The notes: generated by a model not told the origin, from the sequence alone. A stretch of DNA of 64,000 bases from Cohnella faecalis (GCF_003570905.1 NZ_QXJM01000027.1:310001-374000); one strand, 5' to 3'; counted from the first letter of the stretch, positions 9,621 to 19,320 are shown. Numbers and translations: made by a program.

Positions 9621-10688
9621 ATGAAAAAAGAAATTAAACCCGAGAAACCTTTTATTTACGACTACACGCTGGAACAACTCCAGGACTGGATTAAAGAACA
9701 AGGGGAGCCCGCTTTTCGCGCGGGTCAAATTTTCGACTGGCTCTACGTGAAGAGAGTGAGCTCGTTCGACGAGATGACCAATCTTCCCAAGCCGCTCCGC
9801 GAGAAGCTGGAGGCGGGCTTCGGCTTTGTGACGCTGACGGAAATCACTCACTTCCGTTCCAAAGACGGGACGGTCAAATTCTTGTTCGGCTTGCACGACA
9901 ATCATGCGATCGAGACGGTTATCATGCGTCATAACTACGGCAACAGCGTATGCGTAACGACGCAAGTAGGCTGCCGGATCGGCTGCACGTTCTGCGCGTC
10001 CACGCTGGGCGGGCTGAAGCGCAGTCTGACGGCCGGAGAAATCGTCGCCCAGGTCGTCAAAGCCCAACAGCTGCTCGATCCGGAAAACGAACGGGTATCG
10101 AGCATCGTCATCATGGGAATCGGCGAGCCTTTTGAAAACTACGAAGCGACGATGACATTTCTTCGGAACATGATTCATCCGAAAGGACTCAACATCGGGC
10201 AGCGGCATATTACCGTCTCGACGAGCGGAATCGTGCCCAACATTCGCCGATTCGCGGAAGAGGATACGCAGATCAATCTGGCGATTTCGATCCACGCGCC
10301 TAACGACGCTCTGCGTTCGAAATTGATGCCGGTCAATAGAAGATTTCCGTTCGAGGACGTCATCGACGCTTGCAAGTATTATATCGAGAAGACCGGACGT
10401 CGGATTACGTTCGAATATGCTCTCATCGGCGGCGTCAACGACCGGGCCGAGCACGCGGAAGAGCTGGCCGACGTACTGAAGGACATGCTGTGCCACGTGA
10501 ACCTCATACCGGTTAACTACGTGCCGGAGCGGGATTACGTGCGCACTCCTCGCGACGATATTTTCGAGTTTCAACGCATTATGCAAAAAAAGAACGTCAA
10601 TTGCACGATTCGCAGAGAGCAGGGGCATGACATCGCGGCTGCCTGCGGGCAGTTGAGAGCGAAGCATATGGAAGCTACGACGGGGTGA
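9621..10688 (+). CDS. rlmN: Dual-specificity 23S rRNA/tRNA adenine-C2 methyltransferase RlmN
   Basis: A 355-residue radical-SAM enzyme that methylates A2503 of 23S rRNA and A37 of some tRNAs. The iron-sulfur cluster motif CRIGCTFC gives cysteines at 118, 122 and 125. A near-C-terminal Cys at about 342 (IAAACGQL) fits the mechanistic cysteine. [12 protein letters not shown] and [13 protein letters not shown] are also family signatures. The ATG follows a GGTGGTGAGC-type site. The stop lies within the leader of prpC, implying one transcript with the phosphatase and kinase downstream. Confidence 0.96.
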   Translation: MKKEIKPEKPFIYDYTLEQLQDWIKEQGEPAFRAGQIFDWLYVKRVSSFDEMTNLPKPLREKLEAGFGFVTLTEITHFRSKDGTVKFLFGLHDNHAIETVIMRHNYGNSVCVTTQVGCRIGCTFCASTLGGLKRSLTAGEIVAQVVKAQQLLDPENERVSSIVIMGIGEPFENYEATMTFLRNMIHPKGLNIGQRHITVSTSGIVPNIRRFAEEDTQINLAISIHAPNDALRSKLMPVNRRFPFEDVIDACKYYIEKTGRRITFEYALIGGVNDRAEHAEELADVLKDMLCHVNLIPVNYVPERDYVRTPRDDIFEFQRIMQKKNVNCTIRREQGHDIAAACGQLRAKHMEATTG

Positions 10689-10693
10689 TCGGT

Positions 10694-11461
10694 GTGAATA
10701 CGGCGCTATTGACTCATGTTGGACGGGTCAGGCAGATGAACGAAGACAGAGCTTGGAGCGGCCGGCTGTCCGAAGGATTGACGGCGGTTATCGTGGCGGA
10801 CGGCATGGGAGGACACCGCGCGGGCGACGTAGCGAGCGGTCTCGCGGTAGACAGCCTGTCGGAGTCGTTGAAGCTATGGGACGCGGCATGGTCCGAGGAA
10901 GAAGGAACGGCCAATGTCCGCCTGATGATTCGCAAGGCAAACGAAGCCGTGTACGAGACGGCGTCCCTGAACGAGAAATACCATAACATGGGGACGACCG
11001 TCGTTCTCGCCGTTCTGACGGAACAGGCAGGCTGGATCGGACATATCGGGGACAGCCGCGCTTATCGGCTGCGCGACGGAGAGCTGGAGCAATTGACCGA
11101 GGATCACACTCTCGTGAACGAGCTGACGAAAACCGGGCAGATCAGTCCGGAGGAAGCGGCTCACCATCCCCGTCGCAACGTGCTCACGCGAGCGCTTGGC
11201 ACCGATCGCGATGTGCCGGCGGATGTGAGAACGATAGACTGGCGTCCCGGCGACAGGCTCATGCTGTGCAGCGACGGTCTTAGCGGACTGGTTGCGAAGC
11301 CGTTGTTGGAAGAGACGCTAAAGCAAGCGGACGTGCCGCTCGATCGACTGGCCGAGCAGCTTGTCGAGATGGCGCTAGAGGCCGGCGGAGACGACAACAT
11401 TACCGTTGTGCTCGTTGGGGACGTCAAGGCGCCTAACGCCGCAGAAGGGGGAACGGCATGA
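10694..11461 (+). CDS. prpC: PP2C-type Ser/Thr protein phosphatase PrpC/Stp
   Basis: A 255-residue manganese-dependent phosphatase that opposes the PASTA kinase encoded next. The GTG at 10694 is preferred because CGGGGTGAT ends just before it; an alternative GTG at 10685 would add three residues. Metal-binding motifs are visible: GRVRQMNEDR, VADGMGGHRAGD, GHIGDSRAYRL and SDGLSGLV, plus GGDDNITVVL near the C-terminus. The stop overlaps the kinase start (ATGA), so the two are probably made in fixed ratio. Confidence 0.95.
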   Translation: MNTALLTHVGRVRQMNEDRAWSGRLSEGLTAVIVADGMGGHRAGDVASGLAVDSLSESLKLWDAAWSEEEGTANVRLMIRKANEAVYETASLNEKYHNMGTTVVLAVLTEQAGWIGHIGDSRAYRLRDGELEQLTEDHTLVNELTKTGQISPEEAAHHPRRNVLTRALGTDRDVPADVRTIDWRPGDRLMLCSDGLSGLVAKPLLEETLKQADVPLDRLAEQLVEMALEAGGDDNITVVLVGDVKAPNAAEGGTA

Positions 11462-13521
11462 TCGGACATACGCTCGTCGGACGTTACGAACTGCTGGCCC
11501 GGGTAGGCGGCGGCGGAATGGCGCTCGTCTACAAGGCGAAGGACATCTTGCTTAACCGGTTTGTCGCGGTCAAGGTGCTGCGCCAGCAATTCATGCACGA
11601 CGAAGATTTCGTGAAGAGATTTCGGCGCGAAGCGCAAGCGGCGGCATCCCTCTCTCACCCGAATATCGTCAGCATCTACGACGTAGGCCAAGAAGAGGAT
11701 ACGCATTACATCGTCATGGAATACATAGACGGTGCCAATTTGAATGAAATCATCCGCGATAGGGCGCCGCTCCAGGTAGAAGAAGCGGTGCGCATTGCTT
11801 CGCAAATCTGCGACGCTTTGGATCACGCCCACCATAATCAAATTATTCATCGCGATATTAAGCCTCACAATATTTTGATCGGCAACAACGGTCGCGTGAA
11901 GGTGACGGACTTCGGCATTGCCCGTGCCGTGACGTCGTCGACGATTACCCAGACGGGCTCGGTTGTCGGCTCCGTTCACTATTTTTCTCCGGAGCATGCC
12001 AAGGGCGTCGCGACGGGGGAAAAATCCGATATCTACTCGCTCGGCATTGTGCTGTATCAGATGCTGACCGGAAGATTGCCATTTTTGGGCGAGAGCCCGA
12101 TCAGCGTCGCTCTCAAGCATTTGCAAGAGCCGTTCGAGCAGCCGCGCAAAGTGAATCCGCACATTCCGCAAAGCGTGGAAAACGTCATACTCCGCGCTAT
12201 GCGCAAAAACCCGCAGGAACGCTATTCTTCGGCAAGCCGAATGCTGGCCGATCTGGAGACGTGCCTTCAGCCGCAGAGGATTAACGAGCCGGCGGTTCAG
12301 TTCGACAGCGACGACGAGGAGGAAGAGAAGACCCGGGTCATTCCGGCAATCCGTTCCGACATGCGCAGTTCGCTCGACAGTCAGACGATCGTGAGCGGCA
12401 ATTCCCAAAATCAATGGAATTCCGACGGGCTTGAGGAGGAGCGGAAAAAGCGCTGGGTGCTCCCGACGGTGCTGGGCGTTCTGGCGGCGCTGTTGATCGC
12501 GGTGCTCGTCTGGGCCGTGTTCGCGCTTAAGGAACAGCTGACTCCCGCGGACGTCGTTCCGCCTACCGTCATCGGAAGCACAGAAACGGAGGCGCGGGCC
12601 GCTCTCGAAGCGAAAGGCTTCGTCATCCAGGAGCCTACGATTTATCAGGCGAACAAAGACGTTGCCAAGGATTTGGTCATCGATCAGTCGAAGAAGGATA
12701 TTCCGATTAAGGAAGGCTCCTCCATTCAATTGACTGTCAGCACCGGCCCGGATTTGCCTGTCATACCTAAGCTTACCGGCAAAACCTATGAGGACGCCGT
12801 CGAGGAGCTGAAGCTGCTAGGCATTGCCGAAGACAGCATTCATAAAAAAGAAGCCTACGACAGCAGCGAGCCGGGAACCGTTCTGGAGCAATCCATCGAG
12901 CCGGACGCAACGTTCGATCAAGAGAAGGGCGACGAAATTACGCTGACGGTAAGCAAGGGCAAAGAGGAATTCGCGATGCCGAACCTGATCAACAAGAGCG
13001 AGAGCGAAGCCCGTGCCGAAATTCAGAAGAACGATCTGAAGCTTCCGGACAAGAACGTATTCCGCGAGCCGAGCTACGCTGCGCCGAAAGGGAAAGTGTT
13101 TAAGCAATTCCCGGCCGAGCAGAACGAGACGGTGTCCGCCGGAACGGAAGTGTCGATCTGGATCAGTACCGGCTATCCTCCGGAAGCGAAGGAGAAGTCA
13201 TGGGAAGTGACGGTTCCTCCGGCCGAGGAAGGCAAAGAGAGCACGATACGGATTTTGTACTCCGACGCCCGGGGCGATAACATCGAGTGGGGAACGCCGC
13301 GCAAAATCAAAGCGGTGACGACTTTCCCGATCAAGCTCATCTTGTCTCCCGATAAGTCCGGACAAATTACGGTTTACCGCAATAACGAATACCTCGACAG
13401 AATTCCGGTTCCTTACAACGACGTTCCGGCCGCCAGCACCATCGAGCCGCCGTCTCCCGCTCCGAATGACGGGGGCGGAGAGTCCGAATCGCCGGTCGTT
13501 GAAGACCAGGGGACGGATTGA
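11458..13521 (+). CDS. prkC: PASTA-domain Ser/Thr protein kinase PrkC/Stk
   Basis: A 687-residue membrane kinase that senses muropeptides or cell-wall precursors. The cytoplasmic kinase domain (about 10-270) has the glycine loop VGGGGM (16-21), catalytic Lys39 in VAVKVL, HRDIKPHN (about 131-138), and DFG near 151. An acidic linker leads to one transmembrane helix at about 333-355. Three extracellular PASTA repeats follow (about 365-580), starting PPTVIGSTETEA, PVIPKLTGKTYEDA and FAMPNLINKSESEA. The remaining C-terminal domain is beta-rich and ends in a Pro/Gly/Glu tail. It overlaps prpC by 4 nt and is followed directly by rsgA. Confidence 0.96.
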   Translation: MIGHTLVGRYELLARVGGGGMALVYKAKDILLNRFVAVKVLRQQFMHDEDFVKRFRREAQAAASLSHPNIVSIYDVGQEEDTHYIVMEYIDGANLNEIIRDRAPLQVEEAVRIASQICDALDHAHHNQIIHRDIKPHNILIGNNGRVKVTDFGIARAVTSSTITQTGSVVGSVHYFSPEHAKGVATGEKSDIYSLGIVLYQMLTGRLPFLGESPISVALKHLQEPFEQPRKVNPHIPQSVENVILRAMRKNPQERYSSASRMLADLETCLQPQRINEPAVQFDSDDEEEEKTRVIPAIRSDMRSSLDSQTIVSGNSQNQWNSDGLEEERKKRWVLPTVLGVLAALLIAVLVWAVFALKEQLTPADVVPPTVIGSTETEARAALEAKGFVIQEPTIYQANKDVAKDLVIDQSKKDIPIKEGSSIQLTVSTGPDLPVIPKLTGKTYEDAVEELKLLGIAEDSIHKKEAYDSSEPGTVLEQSIEPDATFDQEKGDEITLTVSKGKEEFAMPNLINKSESEARAEIQKNDLKLPDKNVFREPSYAAPKGKVFKQFPAEQNETVSAGTEVSIWISTGYPPEAKEKSWEVTVPPAEEGKESTIRILYSDARGDNIEWGTPRKIKAVTTFPIKLILSPDKSGQITVYRNNEYLDRIPVPYNDVPAASTIEPPSPAPNDGGGESESPVVEDQGTD

Positions 13522-14426
13522 TGCCGACAGGAACGATTATGAAGGCGCTCAGCGGTTATTATTACGTCAAGGGCGACGATAGCGGCGAGACGCTGCAATG
13601 CAGAGCGAGAGGGATCTTCAAGAAACGAGGGCAGTCGCCGCTCGTAGGGGATCGGGTCATATTTGAAGAGACGGAAAACGGAGAAGGGACCGTGGACGAA
13701 ATTTTGCCGCGGGATAGCGCCCTGATTCGTCCTCCCGTTGCTAACGTGGATTTGGCGGTTCTCGTATTCTCGGTCGTAAGGCCGGAATTGAACATCCAAT
13801 TGCTGGACAAATTTCTCGTTCATATCGAGCATGAGAGGCTTGACGCTCTTCTGGTGTTTACGAAGCTGGATCGCATTCCGGACGACGAAGACGGAGAACG
13901 CATACGCCGTGACGTGGAAGCGGCTCGCGAGTTGTACGAATCCATCGGATATGATGTGCTGCTGACAAGCGCTCATCAGGGGGAAGGGATCGAGGAGCTG
14001 CGGCAGCGGCTTGCCGGCCATATTGCCGTTTTTGCAGGTCAATCGGGAGTCGGCAAATCGTCTCTCGTCAATGCGCTCGTTCCTGGACTTACGCTGGAGA
14101 CGGCCGAGATCAGCGACAAGCTCGGACGCGGCAAGCATACGACCAGGCATGTCGAGCTCGTGTCCGTGAACGGCGGAGGCATCGTCGCCGATACTCCCGG
14201 TTTCAGCCAGCTCGATTTCGCGGAGCTTGGCATCGATGAGATCGGATCCTGCTTTCGAGAGTTCCGGCGATTGGCGGACGGCTGCAAATTTCGCGGCTGC
14301 TCGCATACCCATGAGCCGAATTGCGCGGTTCAAGACGCGTTCGGGCGGGGAGAAGTATCGGCAAGTCGCTACGAGAATTACAAAAGCTTCATGACGGAGT
14401 GGAAAGAGATTAAGCGGAGGTACTGA
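13521..14426 (+). CDS. rsgA: Small-ribosomal-subunit biogenesis GTPase RsgA
   Basis: A 301-residue circularly permuted GTPase acting in late 30S maturation. It starts at ATG 13521 after AGGGGA, sharing one base with the kinase stop. An N-terminal OB fold comes first. The GTPase motifs then appear in permuted order: FTKLD (G4), TSAHQGEG (G5), GQSGVGKSSL (G1), and DTPGFSQLDF (G3). A zinc-binding end has CKFRGCSHTHEPNC. Placement between prkC and rpe is conserved across Bacillales. Confidence 0.96.
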   Translation: MPTGTIMKALSGYYYVKGDDSGETLQCRARGIFKKRGQSPLVGDRVIFEETENGEGTVDEILPRDSALIRPPVANVDLAVLVFSVVRPELNIQLLDKFLVHIEHERLDALLVFTKLDRIPDDEDGERIRRDVEAARELYESIGYDVLLTSAHQGEGIEELRQRLAGHIAVFAGQSGVGKSSLVNALVPGLTLETAEISDKLGRGKHTTRHVELVSVNGGGIVADTPGFSQLDFAELGIDEIGSCFREFRRLADGCKFRGCSHTHEPNCAVQDAFGRGEVSASRYENYKSFMTEWKEIKRRY

Positions 14427-14429
14427 ACA

Positions 14430-15100
14430 TTGAAAAAGCTTACTATCGCCCATCCATATTGGCTTCGGATTTTTCGCGGCTTGGCGAAGAAATCCGGAGT
14501 ATTGAAGAAGCAGGCGCGGATTGGATTCACATCGATATTATGGACAACCACTTTGTCCCGAATCTCACGTTCGGACCTCCGATCGTATCGATGATTCGTC
14601 ATGTGACGAAGCTGCCGTTCGACGTTCATCTTATGGTAGAGCGTCCGGAGACACTGTTCCCGGCGCTTGCCGAAGCAGGAGCGGATCGGATTACGGTGCA
14701 TCCCGAGGCTTGCGTCCATCTCCATCGAACGCTTGCGTCCATTCGGGAGCTCGGCATCAAGGCGGGGGTGGCGCTTAATCCGCATACGCCTTTGAATGTC
14801 CTCGAGTATATGCTGGACGAGATTGATCTCGTTCTTATTATGACGATTAATCCCGGCTTTGGCGGGCAGGCGTTTTTGCCTTCGATGCTCCCTAAGCTTC
14901 GTCAACTGCGCGAGCTGTTGGACAAGCACGGACGTAACGATATTCATATTCAAGTGGACGGCGGCATTAACGCCGAGACGGCGGCGCTCGTGACGGATGC
15001 GGGTGCGAACTCGCTCGTCGCCGGTACGTTCATCTTCGGCAAACAGGATCGCGCCGCGGCGATCTCCGCTTTGCGCGCCGCTTCAAAAGTTGCGCAATAA
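14430..15100 (+). CDS. rpe: Ribulose-phosphate 3-epimerase, with a one-base frameshift near the N-terminus
   Basis: Interconverts ribulose-5-phosphate and xylulose-5-phosphate in the pentose phosphate pathway. The best start is TTG at 14430 behind CGGAGG (14415-14420), reading MKKLTIA. The frame then breaks at about 14447-14453: adding one C to the GCCCA run gives IAPSILASDFSRLGEE, the standard N-terminus, and a 223-residue protein. Without the repair, only a TTG at 14459 starts the main frame, with no ribosome site. Barrel motifs include HIDIMDNHFVPN, DVHLMVE, MTINPGFGGQ and VDGGIN. The break looks like an indel error. Confidence 0.9.
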
Positions 15101-15136
15101 ACGAAATCGGCCCTCTTCGGAGGGGCCGATTTTCGT
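15101..15136 (+). terminator. Intrinsic terminator after rpe
   Basis: Long stem ACGAAATCGGCCCTC / GAGGGGCCGATTTTCGT around a short TTCG loop, ending in T-rich sequence immediately after the rpe stop. Confidence 0.8.
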
Positions 15137-15183
15137 TTGCGGCGTTAGGCGTACTTTGCAGGTAAAGTTAACGGTTAATCGTC

Positions 15184-16357
15184 GATGTAGGCAAATAGCC
15201 AGGTAATGTTGGGCTGCATTGGCGGATGGGCGTCGCGGCGGGCGAATAGCCAGGTATTGTTGGGCTGCATTGGCGGATGGGCGTCGTAGTGGGCGAATAG
15301 CCGGGTATTGTTGGGCTGCAGAGGCGGATGGGCGTCGCGGTGGGCAAATAGTCAGGTATTGTTGGGCTGCAGAGGCGGATGGGCATCGCGGCGGGCGAAT
15401 AGCCAGGTATTGTTGGGCTGCATTGGCGAATAAGCGTCGCTGTAGGCAAATAGCCAGATATTGTTGGGTTGCGTGGTCGGATGAGCGTCGTAGTGGGCAA
15501 ATAGCCAGGTATTGTTGGGCTGCATTGGCGGATGGGCGTCGTAGCGGGCGAATAGCCAGGTAATGTTGGGCTGCAGAGGCGGAAGTGCGTCGCGGCGGGC
15601 GAATAGCCAGGTAATGTTGGGCTGCAGAGGCGGAAGTGCGTCGTAGTGGGCAAATAGCCAGGTATTGTTGGGCTGCAGAGGCGGATGGGCATCGCGGTGG
15701 GCAAATAGCCAGGTATTGTTGGGCTGCAGAGGCGGATGTGCGTCGCGGCGGGCAAATAGCCAGGTATTGTTGGGCTGCAGAGGCGGATGGGCATCGCGGC
15801 GGGTGAATATCCAGGTATTGTTGGGCTGCAGAGGCGGATGGGCGTCGCAGTGGGCGAATAGCCAGGTAATGTTGGGCTACAGAGGCGGATGGGCGTCGCG
15901 GCGGGTGAATAGCCGGGTATTGTTGGGCTGCAGAGGCGGATGGGCATCGCGGCGGGTGAATAGCCGGGTAATGTTGGGCTGCAGAGGCGGATGGGCGCCG
16001 TAGTGGGCAAATAGCCAGGTATTGTTGGGCTGCAGAGGCGGATGGGCGTCGCAGTGGGCGAATAGCCAGGTAATGTTGGGCTACAGAGGCGGATGTGCGT
16101 CGCGGCGGGCAAATAGCCAGGTATTGTTGGGTTGCATTGGCGGATGGGCGTCGTAGTGGGCGAATAGCCAGGTAATGTTGGGCTGCAGAGGCGGATGTGC
16201 GTCGCGGCGGGCAAATAGCCAGGTATTGTTGGGTTGCATTGGCGGATGGGCGTCGTAGTGGGCGAATAGCCAGGTAATGTTGGGCTGCAGAGGCGGATGT
16301 GCGTCGTGGCGGGTGAATTGCCAGGTATTGTTGGGCTTACAGAGGAGGATGGGCATC
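15184..16357. repeat. 51-bp minisatellite: 22 complete head-to-tail units plus partial flanking copies
   Basis: Complete units run from 15204 to 16325, exactly 22 x 51 bp, with partial copies on both sides. Each starts T(A/T)(A/T)TGTTGGGCTGCA and ends GGGCRAATAGCCAGG. Variation is concentrated at a few positions (CAGAGG or CATTGG; GGGCGTCG, GGGCATCG or GTGCGTCG; GCGGCGGG or GTAGTGGG). Some two-unit blocks recur (13-14 and 17-18; 18-19 and 20-21), which indicates expansion by unequal exchange or slippage. As 51 is divisible by 3, long open frames exist on both strands, but none has a ribosome site or a non-repeat domain. It sits between the rpe terminator and spoVM. Confidence 0.95.
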
Positions 16358-16468
16358 GCGCTTCTCCGGTAAGCGCCCTTTTTTCCGCGCGCTGGCATAG
16401 GACAACATGAAAACCGCATACAAATGAATCATCAGCGACGGCGGTGAAGTCGGAGGAGGGATGGGACG

Positions 16469-16549
16469 ATGAAATTTTATACCATCAAGCTGCCGAAGTT
16501 TCTGGGCGGTTTCGTCAAAGCGATCTTGAACACCTTCAACAAAAATTAA
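16469..16549 (+). CDS. spoVM: Stage V sporulation protein M (SpoVM), 26 residues
   Basis: A complete 26-residue peptide: starts MKFYTIKLPKFLGG and ends VKAILNTFNKN. It matches the curvature-sensing amphipathic helix that marks the forespore membrane and anchors SpoIVA for coat and cortex assembly. The ribosome site GGAGGAGGG (16452-16460) is strong. Its location between rpe and rpmB is the Bacillales position. Too small for ordinary gene callers, it is recognised from its near-invariant sequence. Confidence 0.95.
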   Translation: MKFYTIKLPKFLGGFVKAILNTFNKN

Positions 16550-16626
16550 CCCCCCCGCCTATGAGAGCCGGTTGCTTGAAGCCATCCACAGGCGGCGAGC
16601 CGGCAACGGCCGCTGCACACATAACA

Positions 16627-16653
16627 AAAAGCACCTGGAAGCCAGGTGCTTTT
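16627..16653. terminator. Bidirectional terminator between spoVM and rpmB
   Basis: Perfect 12-bp stem AAAAGCACCTGG / CCAGGTGCTTTT with an AAG loop. A-run on one side and T-run on the other let it serve the converging spoVM and rpmB transcripts. Confidence 0.85.
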
Positions 16654-16677
16654 GTCATGGCCGCTATGCGGCTGATC

Positions 16678-16866
16678 TTATACGCGCGTCACTTTGCCGG
16701 ATTTCAGGGCTTTGGTGCTCACATATACGCGTTTTGGCTTGCCGTTCACCAGAATGCGTACTTTTTGAACGTTAACCCCCCAAGAACGGCGGGTATGGTT
16801 GTTGGCGTGAGAAACGTTGCTGCCGGATCCCGGTTTCTTTCCCGTGATATAACATTTGCGAGACAT
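16678..16866 (-). CDS. rpmB: 50S ribosomal protein L28
   Basis: A 62-residue protein reading [15 protein letters not shown] and later [17 protein letters not shown], with the [16 protein letters not shown] end typical of L28. The start at 16866 is chosen because GGAGG (16876-16880 on the reverse strand) lies just upstream; an ATG seven codons earlier overlaps that site. Only one cysteine (CYITG) is present, so this is the zinc-free form of L28. It is transcribed opposite to its neighbours, as usual in Bacillales. Confidence 0.96.
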   Translation of the reverse strand: MSRKCYITGKKPGSGSNVSHANNHTRRSWGVNVQKVRILVNGKPKRVYVSTKALKSGKVTRV

Positions 16867-16907
16867 TACATTCCACCTCCCTGCCACGACCTTGCAAACA
16901 CCACATA

Positions 16908-16937
16908 ATCATAGCACAGCGCATAAGTTATTTGCAA
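16908..16937 (-). promoter_or_regulatory. Putative rpmB promoter
   Basis: On the reverse strand TTGCAA (16937-16932), 18 nt, then TATGAT (16913-16908), about 42 nt before the rpmB start. Confidence 0.55.
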
Positions 16938-16998
16938 CGGTTTATCCGGATCGAAAACGCATCGGAGAGAGAAAACGACTTCGATATCCGTTAATGTC

Positions 16999-17027
16999 TT
17001 CATTCCGTCAAATTTTTATAGTACAAT
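16999..17027 (+). promoter_or_regulatory. Putative promoter of the asp23-fakA-degV-recG unit
   Basis: TTCATT (16999-17004), 17 nt, then TACAAT (17022-17027); the asp23 ATG is 41 nt downstream. The -35 element is weak. Confidence 0.5.
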
Positions 17028-17068
17028 GAACTATAGCCCATAATACAGGCATAAAGGAGTGAATTTCC

Positions 17069-17428
17069 ATGCCCATACAGCTGGCGACGGAAAACGGAAA
17101 AATAGACGTGGCGGATCAAGTAGTCTCCGTCATTGCCGGTTCGGCGGCTTTGGATTGCTACGGATTGGTGGGCATGGCTTCGCGCAAAGGCCTGAAGGAC
17201 GGCATTGCGGAGCTGCTCGGCCGGGAAAATTTGTCAAGAGGCATCGAAGTGCGGCGGGAGGGCGAGCAGGTTCATCTGGACTTGTACGTCATCGTCAGCT
17301 ACGGAACGAAAATTTCCGAAGTCGCCCACAATATTCAATCCAAAGTAAAGTATGTATTGGACGAGGTCGTCGGCCTTAAGGTGGACGACGTTAACATTTA
17401 TGTTCAGGGCGTACGCGTAAATCGGTAG
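17069..17428 (+). CDS. Asp23/Gls24 family envelope-stress protein (YloU-like)
   Basis: A 119-residue cytoplasmic protein with the Asp23 fold: VADQVVSVIAGSAALDCYGLVGMAS at the start and VDDVNIYVQGVRV at the end. AAAGGAGTGAA precedes the ATG. Family members act at the membrane in envelope stress and may link to lipid metabolism, but the molecular job is not settled. The next gene, fakA, starts 16 nt later; this pairing is conserved in Bacillales and supports a lipid-related role. Confidence 0.92.
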   Translation: MPIQLATENGKIDVADQVVSVIAGSAALDCYGLVGMASRKGLKDGIAELLGRENLSRGIEVRREGEQVHLDLYVIVSYGTKISEVAHNIQSKVKYVLDEVVGLKVDDVNIYVQGVRVNR

Positions 17429-17444
17429 GGAGGGGAAACCAGCA

Positions 17445-19289
17445 TTGAGCAAACGCTTCTTGAACGGAAACGAATGGGCGGCGATGGTGTTCGCGGGCGC
17501 CGAGAGGCTATCCGCGAACGCGGAGCGCGTCAACGCTCTTAACGTATTCCCGGTTCCGGATGGGGATACAGGCACGAATATGAATTTAACGATGTCGGCC
17601 GGAAGCGCCGAATTAACGAATAGACCTTCGGAGGAAGTCGGCAAGGCTGCCGAAGCGCTGTCCAAAGGTCTTCTTATGGGCGCACGAGGCAATTCCGGCG
17701 TTATTTTGTCGCAATTGTTCCGCGGATTCGCACGTGCCGTGGCAGGTCAACGCGAACTTACCGTGCCCTTGTTCGCGACTGCTTTGCAGCAAGGAGTTGA
17801 TACCGCTTACAAAGCTGTCGTGAAGCCGGTCGAAGGCACTATTCTTACCGTCGCCCGGGAGGCGGCGCGTCACGGGACAGCGGCTTCCCGGCGCACGGAC
17901 GACTTGGTTGAATGGATGACCGAGGTACTCGACAAAGCTTCGGAGACTCTCGCGCGCACGCAGGAGATGCTTCCGGTGTTGAAGCAGGTCGGAGTCGTCG
18001 ATTCCGGCGGCCAGGGACTTGTGTATATTTACGAAGGGTTCGTCGCTTATTTGAGCGGCAGCGCGGAATTCCCGGCTGCGGGTTCGCCTTCAAGCTCTGC
18101 ATCGCTGCCGATCGCACCGGAACCGCCCGCGAGGACGGCGACGGTTCATGCTGTTCGCGATCCTCGCTCTTCCGCCCAAGCGAAGCTGGAGACGGAGAGT
18201 ATCGAGTTTCCTTATGATATGGAGTTTTTCATCCGCAAATTTCCCGGCGCTGCGTTTCCGGAGCAGAAATTTCGTCAGGCGCTCGAACGAGACGGCGATT
18301 CGATCATTCTGATCGACGACGGCGATATCGTAAAGGTTCATGTCCACTCCAGACGTCCTGGTGACGTGCTTAACTATGCGTTGGCGCACGGCGATTTGAC
18401 TGATCTTCATATTCTTAACATGCAGGAACAGCATCGAGAGCTTCTGCGTCCATATGGGGAAACGCCGGCAGCTGCTTCTCAGCAGAAGGCAACGGCTATC
18501 ATGCCCGAGATGTATGAGGCGCTCGGCTTGGAGGCGGCATCCGGTATTTCGGTCGCCGGTTATTCCGCTTCCGGAGTCGTCGCTTCGCCGGAGAGCGAGC
18601 CGAATCCGGACGTCCATGAGCTTGCGGATTACGGAGTTGTCGCCGTAAGCGTCGGAGAAGGCAATGCGGAGCTGTTCCGCAGCTTGGGCGTCGACGTCGT
18701 CCTGTCCGGCGGACAGAGCATGAATCCGAGCACGGAAGATTTGATTGGGGCGGTTCAGTCGCTTGCGGCTCAACGCATCTTTCTGCTGCCGAACAATCCG
18801 AACATCGTGCTGGCGGCCAAGCAGGCGGCCGAATTGGCGGATCGCCCGGTGACCGTGCTGCCGACCCGCACGATTCCGCAAGGAATGGCGGCGATGCTGG
18901 CGTTCGAGGAGAACGACCCGGAGACCATCAACATCGAACGTATGACGAAAGCGAGCGAGCGGGTGCTGACCGGCCAGATTACGATAGCGGTTCGCGATAC
19001 GGTCATGGACGGAGTGGACATCCGGGAAGGGCAGTATATCGGCATTTTGGACAAAACGATCATCAACGCGGCGTCGACGAAAGAAGAGGCTAGCCGGCAG
19101 TTGTTGGCGAAGATGCTAGAGTCCGGATCCGGCGGCGAAATCGTCACGATTTTGAAAGGCGAGGATGCGGACGGGGAAGAGGCGGAGCTTCTGGCGACCT
19201 GGATCGAGGAAAATTACCCCGATGCGGAGGTCGAGGTTCATGACGGCGGCCAGCCGTTGTACCCGTTCCTATTCGCGGTTGAACCCTGA
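17445..19289 (+). CDS. fakA: Fatty acid kinase catalytic subunit FakA (DAK2-domain, YloV-like)
   Basis: A 614-residue protein starting with TTG at 17445 after GGGAGGGG. The N-terminal DAK2 kinase domain has NVFPVPDGDTGTNM (magnesium-binding aspartates) and ARGNSGVILSQLFRG. A Pro/Ser-rich linker near 210-235 leads to the C-terminal region with the DhaK/DegV-like half (VLSGGQSMNPSTEDL and LPNNPNIVLAAKQA). FakA phosphorylates fatty acids bound by FakB partners, so exogenous fatty acids can enter phospholipid synthesis. The next gene encodes a DegV/FakB-type protein, completing the pair. Confidence 0.94.
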   Translation: MSKRFLNGNEWAAMVFAGAERLSANAERVNALNVFPVPDGDTGTNMNLTMSAGSAELTNRPSEEVGKAAEALSKGLLMGARGNSGVILSQLFRGFARAVAGQRELTVPLFATALQQGVDTAYKAVVKPVEGTILTVAREAARHGTAASRRTDDLVEWMTEVLDKASETLARTQEMLPVLKQVGVVDSGGQGLVYIYEGFVAYLSGSAEFPAAGSPSSSASLPIAPEPPARTATVHAVRDPRSSAQAKLETESIEFPYDMEFFIRKFPGAAFPEQKFRQALERDGDSIILIDDGDIVKVHVHSRRPGDVLNYALAHGDLTDLHILNMQEQHRELLRPYGETPAAASQQKATAIMPEMYEALGLEAASGISVAGYSASGVVASPESEPNPDVHELADYGVVAVSVGEGNAELFRSLGVDVVLSGGQSMNPSTEDLIGAVQSLAAQRIFLLPNNPNIVLAAKQAAELADRPVTVLPTRTIPQGMAAMLAFEENDPETINIERMTKASERVLTGQITIAVRDTVMDGVDIREGQYIGILDKTIINAASTKEEASRQLLAKMLESGSGGEIVTILKGEDADGEEAELLATWIEENYPDAEVEVHDGGQPLYPFLFAVEP

Positions 19290-19320
19290 ACTTTGAATTC
19301 ATAGAACGGAGGACGATTAG

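Noticed and set aside
11161-12729. Reverse-strand open frame of 522 codons opposite prpC/prkC
   Set aside because: It is antisense to well-supported coding sequence in GC-rich DNA and has no recognisable domain or ribosome site.
15184-16357. Possible CRISPR array
   Set aside because: Units are continuous 51-bp copies without unique spacers, and no cas genes lie nearby.
15168-16419. Long reverse-strand open frames of 348 and 112 codons with a 17-residue Pro-rich repeat, plus forward frames in the same place
   Set aside because: They arise because the 51-bp unit is a multiple of three and stop-free. No ribosome site, signal peptide or non-repeat domain is present, and the two reverse frames are in different phases.
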